Assembly (NCBI RefSeq): GCF_003386235.1
Contig: NZ_QRDZ01000011.1
Span: 179,057-243,056 of the forward strand
Length of the DNA stretch: 64,000 bases
Source of the DNA: Cohnella phaseoli
GTDB lineage: Bacteria; Bacillota; Bacilli; Paenibacillales; Paenibacillaceae
Reading direction: 5' to 3'
Of the stretch, positions 1 through 8,625 are shown one piece after another (the first letter of the stretch is position 1; the number at the start of each line of letters is the position of its first letter). The position numbers and the translations under genes are program-made. Under the pieces are notes generated by a model, which saw only the letters and a list, made by a program, of their open reading frames with translations, had not been told where the DNA came from and made no database searches.

Positions 1-731
1 CCGAGGATCTGTTTAACGCCATCGCGGCGGGTGATTTCCCTTCGTGGACGCTCTACGTGCAAATCATGCCGGTTGAAGATGCGAACACGTACCGTTTCGA
101 TCCGTTCGATGTGACGAAGGTGTGGTCGCAGAAGGATTATCCGCTGATCGAGGTTGGACAGATGGTGCTGAACCGGAATCCGGAAAATTATTTTGCCGAA
201 GTCGAGCAGGCGACGTTCTCTCCGGGTTCGTTCGTCCCGGGTATCGAGGCTTCGCCGGACAAAATGCTGCAAGGCCGCTTGTTCGCCTATTCCGACGCCC
301 ATCGCTACCGCGTCGGCCCGAATCATAATACGCTGCCGATCAATCGTCCGCAGTCGGAAGTGAACCACTATCAGCGCGACGGAGCGATGCGTGCGGACGG
401 CAACGGCGGCGGCTCAGTATACTACGAGCCGAACAGCTTCGGCGGCCCGTCGCAATCCCCGCAGCACAAAATCGCCGCCTACGAAGTGTCCGGCAGCGCC
501 GACAGCGTCGCTTACGACCACGACGACCACTACACGCAAGCCGGCGATCTGTACCGTCTGATGAGCGAAGAAGAGCGAGCACGCCTCGTCCGCAACATCG
601 TCGGCGCGATGAAGCCGGTCGAGAAGGACGAGATCAAGCTGCGCCAGATCGCCCACTTCTACAAGGCCGATCCGGAGTACGGAGAGCGCGTTGCCGAAGG
701 GCTGGGATTGGCGGCTTCTCACGGCGTATAA
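1..731 (+). CDS. katA: Catalase, C-terminal part (5' end outside window)
   Basis: Haem catalase that breaks down hydrogen peroxide in the cytoplasm. The reading frame is open from base 3 to the TAA at 729-731, so the start lies before the window. The visible part matches the second half of small-subunit (clade 3) catalases. It has the segment [14 protein letters not shown], then [21 protein letters not shown], then the haem-ligand region [14 protein letters not shown], where the Tyr of RxFxY is the proximal iron ligand. The typical [10 protein letters not shown] segment follows. The C-terminus ends soon after the last helix, with no large-subunit flavodoxin-like extension. A palindromic repeat starts 7 bases after the stop and could end transcription. 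The family call is firm; the choice of symbol is less so. Confidence 0.95.
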   Translation, partial: EDLFNAIAAGDFPSWTLYVQIMPVEDANTYRFDPFDVTKVWSQKDYPLIEVGQMVLNRNPENYFAEVEQATFSPGSFVPGIEASPDKMLQGRLFAYSDAHRYRVGPNHNTLPINRPQSEVNHYQRDGAMRADGNGGGSVYYEPNSFGGPSQSPQHKIAAYEVSGSADSVAYDHDDHYTQAGDLYRLMSEEERARLVRNIVGAMKPVEKDEIKLRQIAHFYKADPEYGERVAEGLGLAASHGV

Positions 732-737
732 GCACAA

Positions 738-839
738 AAGAGGCTGTCCCATAAGTAAAAAAGTCGTACAAAAAGATAATCGATAGAGAATGTTTTTGAT
801 CGATTATCTTGTACGACCTTACTTATGGGCCAGCCTCTT
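738..839. repeat. Dispersed palindromic repeat, copy A (arms only)
   Basis: A nearly perfect inverted repeat of about 100 bases. The left arm starts AAGAGGCTGTCCCATAAG and the right arm ends CTTATGGG(C)CAGCCTCTT. The arms run through GTCGTACAA/TTGTACGAC and GATAATCGAT/ATCGATTATC to a short centre. The same arm words return at 12.39-12.93 kb and, more diverged, at 5.87-6.09 kb. It lies between the convergent katA and lspA genes, so it may also serve as a two-way terminator. This copy lacks the central CCCGAAATC core present in copies B and C. Confidence 0.8.
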
Positions 840-846
840 CTATACG

Positions 847-1296
847 TTATTGCCTAAGAGCTTTCCTGTTTCTTAGCGCTTGCACAATCAAACTTAGGAT
901 AATTAGAACCACTCCGGCTTCAATCGCATGATCCGCGACATTAAGAATACCGCCCGAACGGACGATAAAATCGGTCACCTGGCCGAACAGCAGCCGATCG
1001 ATTCCGTTGCCGATCGCTCCTCCCGCAAGAAACCCCAATGCGCAATCGAACAGAACTCCCTTCTCTTCGCTGCGCTTGCGGTAATACAGCACGCCTAGCA
1101 CGAACAAGACGGCAATTACACCGAAGAGTCTGCCATAGCCTTGAAGCAAGCTTCCGGCCATGCCGCTGTTTTCGAAGCGAGACAGCTCCACGCTCCCCAG
1201 CATCATCGTCTCCCCGACGTCTAGATGAACTCTAATCCACATTTTACTGAGCTGATCGGCTGCCGCGACGAGTATTGCAATGATGTAAAACGGCAT
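847..1296 (-). CDS. lspA: Lipoprotein signal peptidase (signal peptidase II)
   Basis: Aspartic protease of the cytoplasmic membrane that cuts the signal peptide from diacylglyceryl-modified prolipoproteins. The 149 residues hold four hydrophobic segments, as in the family. The two catalytic aspartates correspond to D109 in QVTDFI and D122 in NVADHAI. The family asparagine and arginine are N97 and R101 in GNGIDR. The usual FN of the last motif reads LN here, a mild change. D14 lies in the conserved DQLSK segment of helix 1. It stands alone between katA and the ArsR-type gene, not in a pyrimidine or rluD operon, so it may be an extra copy. That cannot be told from this window. Confidence 0.88.
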   Translation of the reverse strand: MPFYIIAILVAAADQLSKMWIRVHLDVGETMMLGSVELSRFENSGMAGSLLQGYGRLFGVIAVLFVLGVLYYRKRSEEKGVLFDCALGFLAGGAIGNGIDRLLFGQVTDFIVRSGGILNVADHAIEAGVVLIILSLIVQALRNRKALRQ

Positions 1297-1417
1297 CTCT
1301 GACCTTCTCCCTGTTTACGGCGATTGCCGTTTTCCCCAGTATAGCCTACTTCGACAAGAGAGGGCCACTTCATCGGTCCCTTGCCTAACTTCCCAACAAC
1401 TCATCGTCCGTTCAGTT

Positions 1418-2026
1418 TTAGGTCAGACGCTGCCACTTGGCCCACATTTCCGGCGGATTCATTTCGTATACGCCGTCTTCACGGTACATGAACTGGTGCA
1501 TGATGAATTCCCTGCGAATTGTCGCGAAGTCCTCGTGGTACCCCTTGATGAACTCGTTGATCTCCTTCTCCGTATACTTCCTGCCGCTCTCCATGCGCGT
1601 GACGATCTGCTCCAGCACGATCAGCTTTTTCTTAAGCTGTGCGGGCACATGCTTCAGGCGGCCTTCCTTCGTAAAAAAATTGTTGAGCACCGATTGGCGC
1701 ATTTTCTCCAACGTTTCTTCCATGTCCTCTTCCCCCTCCTCGTTGACGTCTGCCCCCCGATAGATCAAACCGAGCGCGGCCTCGGCGTTGCTCTTCAAGA
1801 AATAATCGTTCAGCGAGAAATAAATCGTATTCTTGTCGCGGCGCTCGTTGATCAGACTCGCCTCCCGCAGCTTCGCCGCATGGTGCGTAATCGTCGCCGG
1901 CGTCACCGCCAGCTTCTCCGCCAGCGTCTGCCCGTTCCTCTCCCCGCCGGCCAGCAGAATTAACATGCGGATTCGGGTCGGATCGGCCAGCGCTTTGTGG
2001 TAGGCGACGACTTTGTCCAGTTGCAT
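1418..2026 (-). CDS. ArsR-type HTH regulator with DUF2087 domain
   Basis: Probable one-component transcription regulator of 202 residues. The N-terminal half is an ArsR-like winged helix: ALADPTRIRMLILL is followed by a helix-turn-helix around LAEKLAVTPATITHHAAKL. The C-terminal part, from about residue 115, matches DUF2087 (RQSVLNNFFTKEGRLKHVP, then a helical segment ending MYREDGVYEMN). This pairing is common in Bacillota regulators of unknown signal. No cysteine metal site of classical ArsR type is seen. The start at 2026 is chosen because AAAGGAGGGG lies 6 bases upstream; a start 8 codons earlier would overlap that ribosome site. The target is unknown; both neighbours on the chromosome seem unrelated. 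Confidence 0.85.
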   Translation of the reverse strand: MQLDKVVAYHKALADPTRIRMLILLAGGERNGQTLAEKLAVTPATITHHAAKLREASLINERRDKNTIYFSLNDYFLKSNAEAALGLIYRGADVNEEGEEDMEETLEKMRQSVLNNFFTKEGRLKHVPAQLKKKLIVLEQIVTRMESGRKYTEKEINEFIKGYHEDFATIRREFIMHQFMYREDGVYEMNPPEMWAKWQRLT

Positions 2027-2200
2027 GTTTACCCCTCCTTTTTCTAACATTTAATAATAATCTAATTAGATAATCGTTAAATCGAATTGTAATCGTTGGA
2101 AATGAGGATGTCAATAGCAAGTGGGGGCGCAGGCTGGAGGTGCGACATACGCGATTCGATGTGATGCGAGCAGGGGAGCTACCGTCTACCTCAAGCATTT

Positions 2201-2382
2201 GCAAATAAGACGGATTCCCCGCTTTATTTCCGACTGCCAGGCAGATTCGGCACAATTAAAACGGATTTCCCGCTTTATTTTCGAAAAAATCGGCCCTTCG
2301 CGAATTTAAGGCGGGCAATCCGGCTTATTTTCCTCATAATGGACGAAATCTCACATTTAAGGCGGATTTTCCGTCTTAGCGC
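2201..2382. repeat. Four degenerate 51-bp-period hairpin repeats
   Basis: Four related units begin near 2201, 2252, 2301 and 2352. Each has an A/T-rich arm, a CGG/CCG pair and a matching A/T-rich arm, for example AATAAGACGG-attcc-CCGCTTTATT with one G-T pair. The rest of the 2027-2480 gap holds no convincing gene; frames that cross it are short and lack ribosome sites. Confidence 0.7.
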
Positions 2383-2479
2383 TACCGGCGTCTCCGGTTG
2401 GAAGGCAACAAGTACAGACACAGCAGCAATTAGCGGAAAAAACTGCCGATCACCGAAGAGGCCGAAGCCGCTTGAGCGT

Positions 2480-2517
2480 TAAAAAGAAAAACAGCGACGG
2501 CTAATTGCCATCGCTGT
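2480..2517 (-). terminator. Intrinsic terminator of ypsA, overlapping its stop codon
   Basis: On the minus strand an 11-base stem (ACAGCGATGGC with GCCGTCGCTGT, one G-T pair) closes a 5-base loop and runs into TTTTTCTTTT. The ypsA stop codon (2501-2503) lies at the loop edge, so the last five sense codons form the first arm. Confidence 0.85.
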
Positions 2518-3085
2518 GCTCGTACCTGTCGTCGAAATCCCCGTATGTTTGCTCGCTGGCGATATTCTGAATTTCCTCCGCCCCGATCGCGATGTACCCG
2601 TAGCCGTCCTCCGCATTTTTACGCAAGGCCTTCATCTTCATATATTTGGGGCTTGCTTCTCCGTTCTCGTCGTCATAGACGAGCAGAATGCCGTCCGTCT
2701 TGCGCAGCAGCAGGTCGTCACGGGCCTGGAACTGCCAAGCTCCGCTGAACGGCTGTTTACTGACGGAGCCGTAATAATCAATGCGGTTCACAATGCTGCG
2801 GTAATACTCCTGCTTGTCTTCCTTCCACTTCTCCTCTTGTCCGGAGAACGCGGTCAGAATCGAGATTTTCAGGTCCGGATATTGCGCCTTCAGCTCCAGC
2901 GCCGTCTCGCAGGCCCACAGGTCGACGCCGTACTGGCCGGGGGTAATGATCCATTCCAGCCCCTCCTCCAGCAGAGGAACCAGCTTGGCCTCGATCGCTC
3001 GGCGAATATAGGGAATTCCCTTATGCTTCTGGTCGAAAATGCCCAGCTCGTGCGCGCGGTATCCGGTAATCAACAGGTTTTTCAT
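2501..3085 (-). CDS. ypsA: YpsA-family SLOG protein (DUF1273)
   Basis: Single-domain SLOG Rossmann-fold protein of 194 residues, the usual length. It opens with LLITGYRAHELGIF and carries WIITPGQYGVDLWACETALEL, the glycine-rich nucleotide-binding segment of the YpsA/DUF1273 group. KTDGILLVYDDENGEASPKYM is the other conserved stretch. In Bacillus and Staphylococcus YpsA (there also called GpsB-linked) has been tied to cell division, but its ligand is not settled. The start at 3085 has AGGAGATCGA directly upstream; longer frames have no ribosome site. It is probably transcribed alone, ended by the hairpin that overlaps its stop codon. Confidence 0.9.
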   Translation of the reverse strand: MKNLLITGYRAHELGIFDQKHKGIPYIRRAIEAKLVPLLEEGLEWIITPGQYGVDLWACETALELKAQYPDLKISILTAFSGQEEKWKEDKQEYYRSIVNRIDYYGSVSKQPFSGAWQFQARDDLLLRKTDGILLVYDDENGEASPKYMKMKALRKNAEDGYGYIAIGAEEIQNIASEQTYGDFDDRYEHSDGN

Positions 3086-3146
3086 TCGATCTCCTTGGCG
3101 ATGCAGTCGTTGCAATCAGTGTAGCAGATTTTGCTCCCGACCGCCT

Positions 3147-5831
3147 CTATACGACCGTAACCGACACTGTAAAATTCGCTCCCGCGCCGGACGTCTTCAT
3201 GATCCTCAGTATGTGCGTGACAGGGTCGAACGTATAATCCGTGCCCGGGGTCAATGTCGCGCCATTGATTTTAACGCTCGCCAGATCCGAAGCTCCCGTG
3301 TACACATCCAGCTCCTCGAAGGATCGATTGAAGCCCATCGTCAGCGTGCGGGCTCCTGCGTTCCAACCGATGGAAGTCACCTTGATATCCTGATAGTCGT
3401 GCCGCGTATCCGTCCCGATCAGCAGCGGGTAAACGCCTCCGTACCTTTGCTCGAGGTCGTCGAACAGAAGCTCGCCCCACGCCTGTGCCTCGCCCATCCC
3501 CGCGTAACCAAGCTCGTTCCGAATGACGAGCGCGTCGTTCGTATCCCACTGCGGAAGCTGAAGGAAATGGCTCAATGCATTCAATGCCTTCGGACTTTGC
3601 TTGTCGCTGTAGGCCAAGTAGGTTTTGGTCGTATAGTAGCCCTTGTTGTTGTTGACGTTTATATCTTGTAAATGGGTTTCGTACTCCAGCGCTTTCGAAT
3701 CGCTTGGTCCCTTAAACTTCCGAATGCCGTATATCGCGTTGCCGAGCCCGTCGTTATCCCCCGCAAAAAAGCCGGTCGCCGCCGAAGGAAGCTTGTCGTA
3801 CACATATTGCGCCAGCTGTGCATAGGTTTTCCCGGACACCGTCGTCGTGGAATCGACATCGGCCATCACCGACAAAGCGTACAAAATCGGCCCGAGCTCT
3901 CCGTAAAACAAAGACCCGTTCGTCACGTCTGAGAACGACGACCAAGCGTGATTCGGATAATCGTTCATATTTTTGTAGAGGATGGCCAACGCGTCGTTCA
4001 GGATGGCTCTTGCATCGGTATCCGCCGGATGATCGGCGCTCCAAGCGGCCAGTCCCATGACCGGATAGCCGTAATTCATCAGCCTGCCGAACAAGTAATT
4101 GTCGTACTTGGAAGAATTGTAGACCGTCGGCTCATAGCTGTCCGCCGTCCCTCCGAGCATATGAGCGCCGAATCGGATCTTTTCCAAATACTCGCTCCAC
4201 TTCGTACCCTGCGTCAACGTCCCGCTATATTTGAAGTAAGAGCTGCCGTTCGACTGCAGAATGCCCTCAAACCGGCTCGAATTGTTCTTGGCGAGATCCT
4301 CTCCTCTGACGAAGCCTTGGCCGTCGTCGTAGAGCAGCCAAGCCTGGCTCCCCCATTGCTTCACGGAGTCGAAAAAGGTCGGAGTTCCGATGCCGTCGTC
4401 ATTCACCGCTTTCACGATCAGCCTTGGATTCGTTACCGAGCCACTCGTCGGCACGATCGAGCCTTCCACTTCGGCTACGCCCCCGTGAATCGTCACTTTG
4501 AAGGAGATGCGCACCCGATTTTCTTCTTTGGAAAATTCCACGACCATCGCGTTGGTTGCCGGATCAAAGGTGACCGACCTCGTCGTCGGAGCCGTCAGCT
4601 CGATCGGCGTCAGCCCATCGTACCCGTATGCGAACCGAAGCGCTCCAAGCGGCTCGGCCCCATACGTGCTCTCCTTGAACGTAATTCTCGGAACGCTCAG
4701 ATCGCCCGTGACGAGATAGATGCCGTTATCGAATTTGAACTGGGGGTCCACGAAGACGCTCTGCCCCTGTCCGTATCGAAAATCCGCCCAACGATGCGTC
4801 GCCAGCCCTCTCGGCATGCTCTCTTTTACAAAATCGGCCAGATTTTGCGTCGTTGCGAGCGCATAGGTTTGGGGCAGCTTCTTCAACGCCAGCAGCATCT
4901 CCGCGGAATCGGTGCTCCACCGCATGCTGCTCTCGATGTACCCTCTCGTCTCCGTGTTGCGGTAATCCCCCAATTGCGGATCGTAGTAGATCCGTTGGCC
5001 TCTTTCTTGCGGCTTGACCAGATAGCTGGAGACGTTTCGCACGTCGATTGCGTTGGACCTTGCAATCGTATTGCCGGCGGCGTCGCACACATCGACGATA
5101 TAGACGTAAGACTTCTCGGCCTCCAGCGAGCTGGTATAAGTAAGCGCATTCAAATTTGTGATCGTGGCGTCCAGGTAATAAGGATGCATCTGCGGCAGGT
5201 ATTGAAAGTTTTTGCTCCAGTCTCCCCCGGAGTACGTTCGCAATTGCGGATAGGTTTTCGGAAATTTGTAAATTTTGTACGAGCCGAACCCGCTTCCCGC
5301 ATATTTGGCCCAGCTCAATGCGACTTGATTGGAAGATGGAGCGCCTGCGGCCAAAGAAAATGAAGGGTAAGGCACGACGTTGACGTCGAACCAAATCCCG
5401 AGATTGTTCAGGAACGTTCCGTCCTCCTTAACCGGGCGCAAGTATACACGGCTTGTGCCGATCTCCTCCTGTCCCGTGAAGCTGAACCCGAATCTGCCCG
5501 TGCCTCCCGTCGCAATCCCCGAATAGTTTGGAGCTGCGGGACGGCTGTATTTCAACCATTTATCGTATCCGGTAAAAATCGAGCCCGTTTCCTGCGAATA
5601 CGAGCTATCGGTATTAGCTAATACCACTTCGTGTGTCGGCCAGCCGAACAGCCACGTATCGCTGCCCGTGTTTTTCAAGTCGACCCAGAAGTTACCCGTC
5701 TCGCCGGGATGCACGGTTATGGAGGATGCGCTTTCCCCCACGTATTGAGCGCTGAAGCCCGCATAGACCGGAGCGCTGGCCAGGAAGACGGAAAGCAGGC
5801 TTGCCGCGAAGACAATCGACTTCTTTTTCAT
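3147..5831 (-). CDS. Large secreted multidomain protein, function unknown
   Basis: An 894-residue exported protein. Residues 1-24 are a clear Sec signal peptide ending PVYA. Residues 25-155 form an Ig-like module with the NFWVDLKNTGSDTWLFGW pattern of surface-associated beta-sandwiches. About 157-265 reads as a fibronectin III-like domain (SNQVALSWAKY, then YVYIVDVCDAAGN). The middle (270-600) is beta-rich. Residues 560-800 have helix pairs with YPNHAWSSFSDV and NELGYAGMGEAQAWGE, which look like an alpha/alpha-barrel carbohydrate enzyme, but I cannot assign a family or catalytic residues. The last 85 residues form another Ig-like module. GGAGGCG lies 7 bases before the ATG. It sits downstream of a sugar importer on the same strand, separated by repeat copy B, so a role in glycan use is an inference only. 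Confidence 0.75.
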   Translation of the reverse strand: MKKKSIVFAASLLSVFLASAPVYAGFSAQYVGESASSITVHPGETGNFWVDLKNTGSDTWLFGWPTHEVVLANTDSSYSQETGSIFTGYDKWLKYSRPAAPNYSGIATGGTGRFGFSFTGQEEIGTSRVYLRPVKEDGTFLNNLGIWFDVNVVPYPSFSLAAGAPSSNQVALSWAKYAGSGFGSYKIYKFPKTYPQLRTYSGGDWSKNFQYLPQMHPYYLDATITNLNALTYTSSLEAEKSYVYIVDVCDAAGNTIARSNAIDVRNVSSYLVKPQERGQRIYYDPQLGDYRNTETRGYIESSMRWSTDSAEMLLALKKLPQTYALATTQNLADFVKESMPRGLATHRWADFRYGQGQSVFVDPQFKFDNGIYLVTGDLSVPRITFKESTYGAEPLGALRFAYGYDGLTPIELTAPTTRSVTFDPATNAMVVEFSKEENRVRISFKVTIHGGVAEVEGSIVPTSGSVTNPRLIVKAVNDDGIGTPTFFDSVKQWGSQAWLLYDDGQGFVRGEDLAKNNSSRFEGILQSNGSSYFKYSGTLTQGTKWSEYLEKIRFGAHMLGGTADSYEPTVYNSSKYDNYLFGRLMNYGYPVMGLAAWSADHPADTDARAILNDALAILYKNMNDYPNHAWSSFSDVTNGSLFYGELGPILYALSVMADVDSTTTVSGKTYAQLAQYVYDKLPSAATGFFAGDNDGLGNAIYGIRKFKGPSDSKALEYETHLQDINVNNNKGYYTTKTYLAYSDKQSPKALNALSHFLQLPQWDTNDALVIRNELGYAGMGEAQAWGELLFDDLEQRYGGVYPLLIGTDTRHDYQDIKVTSIGWNAGARTLTMGFNRSFEELDVYTGASDLASVKINGATLTPGTDYTFDPVTHILRIMKTSGAGANFTVSVTVV

Positions 5832-5874
5832 GTGTAAACGCCTCCAAATTAGGGATTAATCGAACTCGGGAAGA

Positions 5875-6086
5875 GGGGCTGTCCCATGTCAAGTTGCTCA
5901 GGAAAATAATCGATAATAAAGGTGCAAGGTGTATATACCTCCCTCCGATGCTATACGCTCCCGAAATCTGAATAGGTAGACCCGTGATAAGGTGATTTCA
6001 GGAGCGTATGAGGCAGTCTCCGGGAGGTATATACACCTTCTTTGACTATCGATCATTTTAAGCAACTCTGCTTATGGGAAAGCCCC
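5875..6086. repeat. Dispersed palindromic repeat, copy B (arms plus core)
   Basis: Long nested inverted repeat. The outer arms are GGGGCTGTCCCAT and ATGGGAAAGCCCC. The inner arms include GGTGTATATACCTCCC with GGGAGGTATATACACC. The central hairpin is ATACGCTCC..GAAATC with GATTTC..GGAGCGTAT. The core is shared almost word for word with copy C near 12.48-12.54 kb. It starts 9 bases after the stop of the binding-protein gene at 6096 and fills the gap to the next gene, so it may also end that operon. Confidence 0.8.
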
Positions 6087-6095
6087 GCCTATCGA

Positions 6096-7625
6096 TTACT
6101 TCTCAGCCAAGAATGCGTCCGCCTGCTTCTGGAACTCGGCGATCACTTTGTCCAAACCGGCTTTCTTGAGCTCCGCGCCATACTCGGGAACCGCGGTTTC
6201 CGGGTCCAGCACGCCAGCCGTAATGCCGTACTTGTACTTGTTCTCGATCGTGCTCATCGCGGCCAGCTCGGTTTTGACCGGCGTCTGGTCGAAGTTAAAG
6301 CCCATGATCGGACTGAACAGCTTCGTATTCTTATCGAAATCTTGCAGCTGCTGCATGAAATCGGGCGCGTCGGAAGCTTTCGGCTTCAGGAACTTCGGAT
6401 TTTGCCACATCCACTCCGGTGGAGCATAACCGATCTTGGCGGCATCCGCGCCTTCCGGAACTACAATCGCCCCGTCCTTGACGTCGTAATGCGTTCCCTT
6501 GATCCCGTTCGTCATCATATCGTAGTTGTCTTCGCTCTGCTGTATCCAGTTCAGGAACAGAATCGCCCGGTCGATATTTTTGGAGGTCGCCGCGACGCTC
6601 TGGAAGTTCCAAGTCGTCGTAGGCATATAGGGTTCCGTCGTCAGCGGAATGCTCACGAACTCGACCTGCGCGCCGTCCACCGCGATATTGCGGGCGTAGT
6701 TATTGTACTCGTATACGTCTCCTCCGCCGATGGCGGCTTTGCCGGAATTAAAATCCGCGCGGATGTCGCGCCCGACCATCACGTCCTTATCGATATATCC
6801 CTTCTCGTAAAGCATCCGGCTAAATCGCGCGTCCTCCATCGTTTGGGGACGATCGTACTTTGCTTCCGCCTTCAGCGTTGCGTAGTTGAACACGATGCCG
6901 TCGGAGGCGGTGCTTTGCACCGGCTCTCCCCGCAGAAACCCGGCCGGAGGCTCGTTGAATACGATCATCTCCGGATTGTTCGTCTTGACGGCTTCGGCGT
7001 ACGCGAGCAGGTCGTCCATCGTCTTCACTTCGGGCAAGCCGTATTTCTCGCGCAGATCTTTGCGCAGCGTCGCCGTATAATACCCTTTCGTCGTGCCCAG
7101 AGCGCCGGCCGGAACGCCGTATTTCTTGCCGTTCACCGTGACCGGAGGCCAGTATTTCTCGTCAAGCGCCGCGACGATGGCCTGTCCGTTTTTGGCAAGC
7201 GCCTCGTCGAGCGGCGCGATCGAGTTCGACTTGACAAACGTGCCCAGAAGGTTCGGATCGGTCCACATGATGTCTACCTGATCGCCGGTAGCCAGCATGA
7301 TCGGCAGCTTCTGGAAATAATCTCCCCACGGGATATACTGGTATTTTAATTTTACGTTAACTCCGTCTTCCGCCAATTTCTTCTCCAATGCCGCTGTAAC
7401 CGCATCCTGATCCGGCTGCGGATCGCCCGGGTAGACGATATTCAAGGTCACGACCGGCAGGGCCTCCGAGCTTGGCGCCGACTCGCTTGCCTGGGCCGAC
7501 GGCGCGACGGTTCCGCTAGGAGACGCCGTGCCCTCCTTATTGGATGAACCGCACGCGCTTACCAATGCGGCCAGCAGTACGCTGGACAGAACGACTCCAG
7601 ACCATTTTCCGAACGAAATACGCAT
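6096..7625 (-). CDS. Sugar ABC importer, binding lipoprotein (LplA-like, DUF3502)
   Basis: Extracytoplasmic solute-binding protein of a carbohydrate importer, 509 residues. The lipobox is VSAC with C25 as the lipid site, followed by a Ser/Ala/Pro-rich tether to about residue 55. The mature part has the family segments LNIVYPGDPQPDQDAV and MLATGDQVDIMWTDPN. The C-terminal 130 residues, including FSPIMGFNFDQTPVKTEL and YGAELKKAGLDKV, match the DUF3502 domain that marks the LplA subgroup. These proteins bind oligosaccharides; the ligand here is unknown. It is the last gene of the run AraC regulator, permease, permease, binding protein. No ATPase gene is present, as usual for importers that use a shared MsmX-type ATPase. 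Confidence 0.92.
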   Translation of the reverse strand: MRISFGKWSGVVLSSVLLAALVSACGSSNKEGTASPSGTVAPSAQASESAPSSEALPVVTLNIVYPGDPQPDQDAVTAALEKKLAEDGVNVKLKYQYIPWGDYFQKLPIMLATGDQVDIMWTDPNLLGTFVKSNSIAPLDEALAKNGQAIVAALDEKYWPPVTVNGKKYGVPAGALGTTKGYYTATLRKDLREKYGLPEVKTMDDLLAYAEAVKTNNPEMIVFNEPPAGFLRGEPVQSTASDGIVFNYATLKAEAKYDRPQTMEDARFSRMLYEKGYIDKDVMVGRDIRADFNSGKAAIGGGDVYEYNNYARNIAVDGAQVEFVSIPLTTEPYMPTTTWNFQSVAATSKNIDRAILFLNWIQQSEDNYDMMTNGIKGTHYDVKDGAIVVPEGADAAKIGYAPPEWMWQNPKFLKPKASDAPDFMQQLQDFDKNTKLFSPIMGFNFDQTPVKTELAAMSTIENKYKYGITAGVLDPETAVPEYGAELKKAGLDKVIAEFQKQADAFLAEK

Positions 7626-7713
7626 TCAACGTCCTCCTCTTATTGAACAACCTTTTTAAGCAACATCCTGTGAACAAGGGTTGCGAATCTCGCGGTAGAC
7701 GCCGCGGATTTCG

Positions 7714-8598
7714 CTATCCCTTAACGCCTCCCACCGTCAGCCCTTTAACGAAATAGCGCTGCAGGAACGGGTAGAGCAAAATAATCGGCCCGATCGTCAA
7801 CACCGTCGTCGCCATTTTCACGCCTTCCTTGGGGATGGCTGCTGCGGCGATCGACGAGTTCGAAGAGCTTGACGCCGCGTACGTAATATTGGAAGTGATA
7901 GCCCGAATCAGCAATTGCAGCGGATATAGCTCCCTGTCGCTGACGAGCATGAGCCCGAGCCACCAATCGTTCCAGTAGCTGATCGCATAGAACAGACAGA
8001 TCGTGGCGATTCCCGGCAGCGCCAGGGGCAGCGCGATCCGGAACAACAGCTGGACTTCGTTGGCTCCGTCGATTTTGGCGGCTTCGAAAATCGAGTTGTC
8101 AATCGTCGAGATGAAGCTCCTCATGATCAGCAAGTTAAACGCATTAATGGCATACGGCAAAATCAAGGCAAGCAAATGATCGTACAAGTGCAAATACTTC
8201 GTCGTGACGATGTACCACGGAACGAGGCCGCCGTTGAACAGCATCGTGAAATAGACGAGGAACGAGATCGGTCCCGCCATCTTCCATTCCTTCCGGGACA
8301 AAGCGAACGCCATCATCGTCGTCAGCAGCATGCTGAACAAAGTGCCGGCTACGGTGACGATTGTCGTCACCTGGTACGCGTCCAAAATAGCGGAACCTCT
8401 GCCCAGCACGAACCTGTAGGCTTCCAGCGTCAATTCGTGGGGGAACAGATCGAATCCGTTCGCCCGAAGATAGCGCTCGTCGGTCAGCGACGTAGAGACG
8501 ATGGTCATGAACGGGATAATCGCGGCGATGACGAACAAGAGCAAATAAACGTAGGCGAATCCCGAAACGATTTTGTCGCCGGGCGATCGGTGCTTCAT
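7714..8598 (-). CDS. Sugar ABC importer permease (LplC/YtcP type)
   Basis: Inner-membrane permease of 294 residues with six predicted helices. The EAA loop that contacts the ATPase reads EAAKIDGANEVQLLFRIALP. The signature FNGGLVPWYIVTTKYL and the C-terminal end FLQRYFVKGLTVGGVKG are typical of the LplC/YtcP subgroup. A run of Ser residues (ASSSSNSSIAAAAIPKEGVK) lies in the last periplasmic loop, where family members often have a shorter serine stretch. AAAGGAG lies 7 bases before the ATG. Its start is 27 bases after the stop of the partner permease, so the two are translated from one message. Confidence 0.93.
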   Translation of the reverse strand: MKHRSPGDKIVSGFAYVYLLLFVIAAIIPFMTIVSTSLTDERYLRANGFDLFPHELTLEAYRFVLGRGSAILDAYQVTTIVTVAGTLFSMLLTTMMAFALSRKEWKMAGPISFLVYFTMLFNGGLVPWYIVTTKYLHLYDHLLALILPYAINAFNLLIMRSFISTIDNSIFEAAKIDGANEVQLLFRIALPLALPGIATICLFYAISYWNDWWLGLMLVSDRELYPLQLLIRAITSNITYAASSSSNSSIAAAAIPKEGVKMATTVLTIGPIILLYPFLQRYFVKGLTVGGVKG

Positions 8599-8625
8599 CG
8601 GTTGACTCCTTTCCGGATTCTTGTT

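Noticed and set aside
3948..5363. 471-codon plus-strand frame inside the secreted-protein gene
   Set aside because: Shadow of the minus-strand gene, which has a signal peptide and a good ribosome site.
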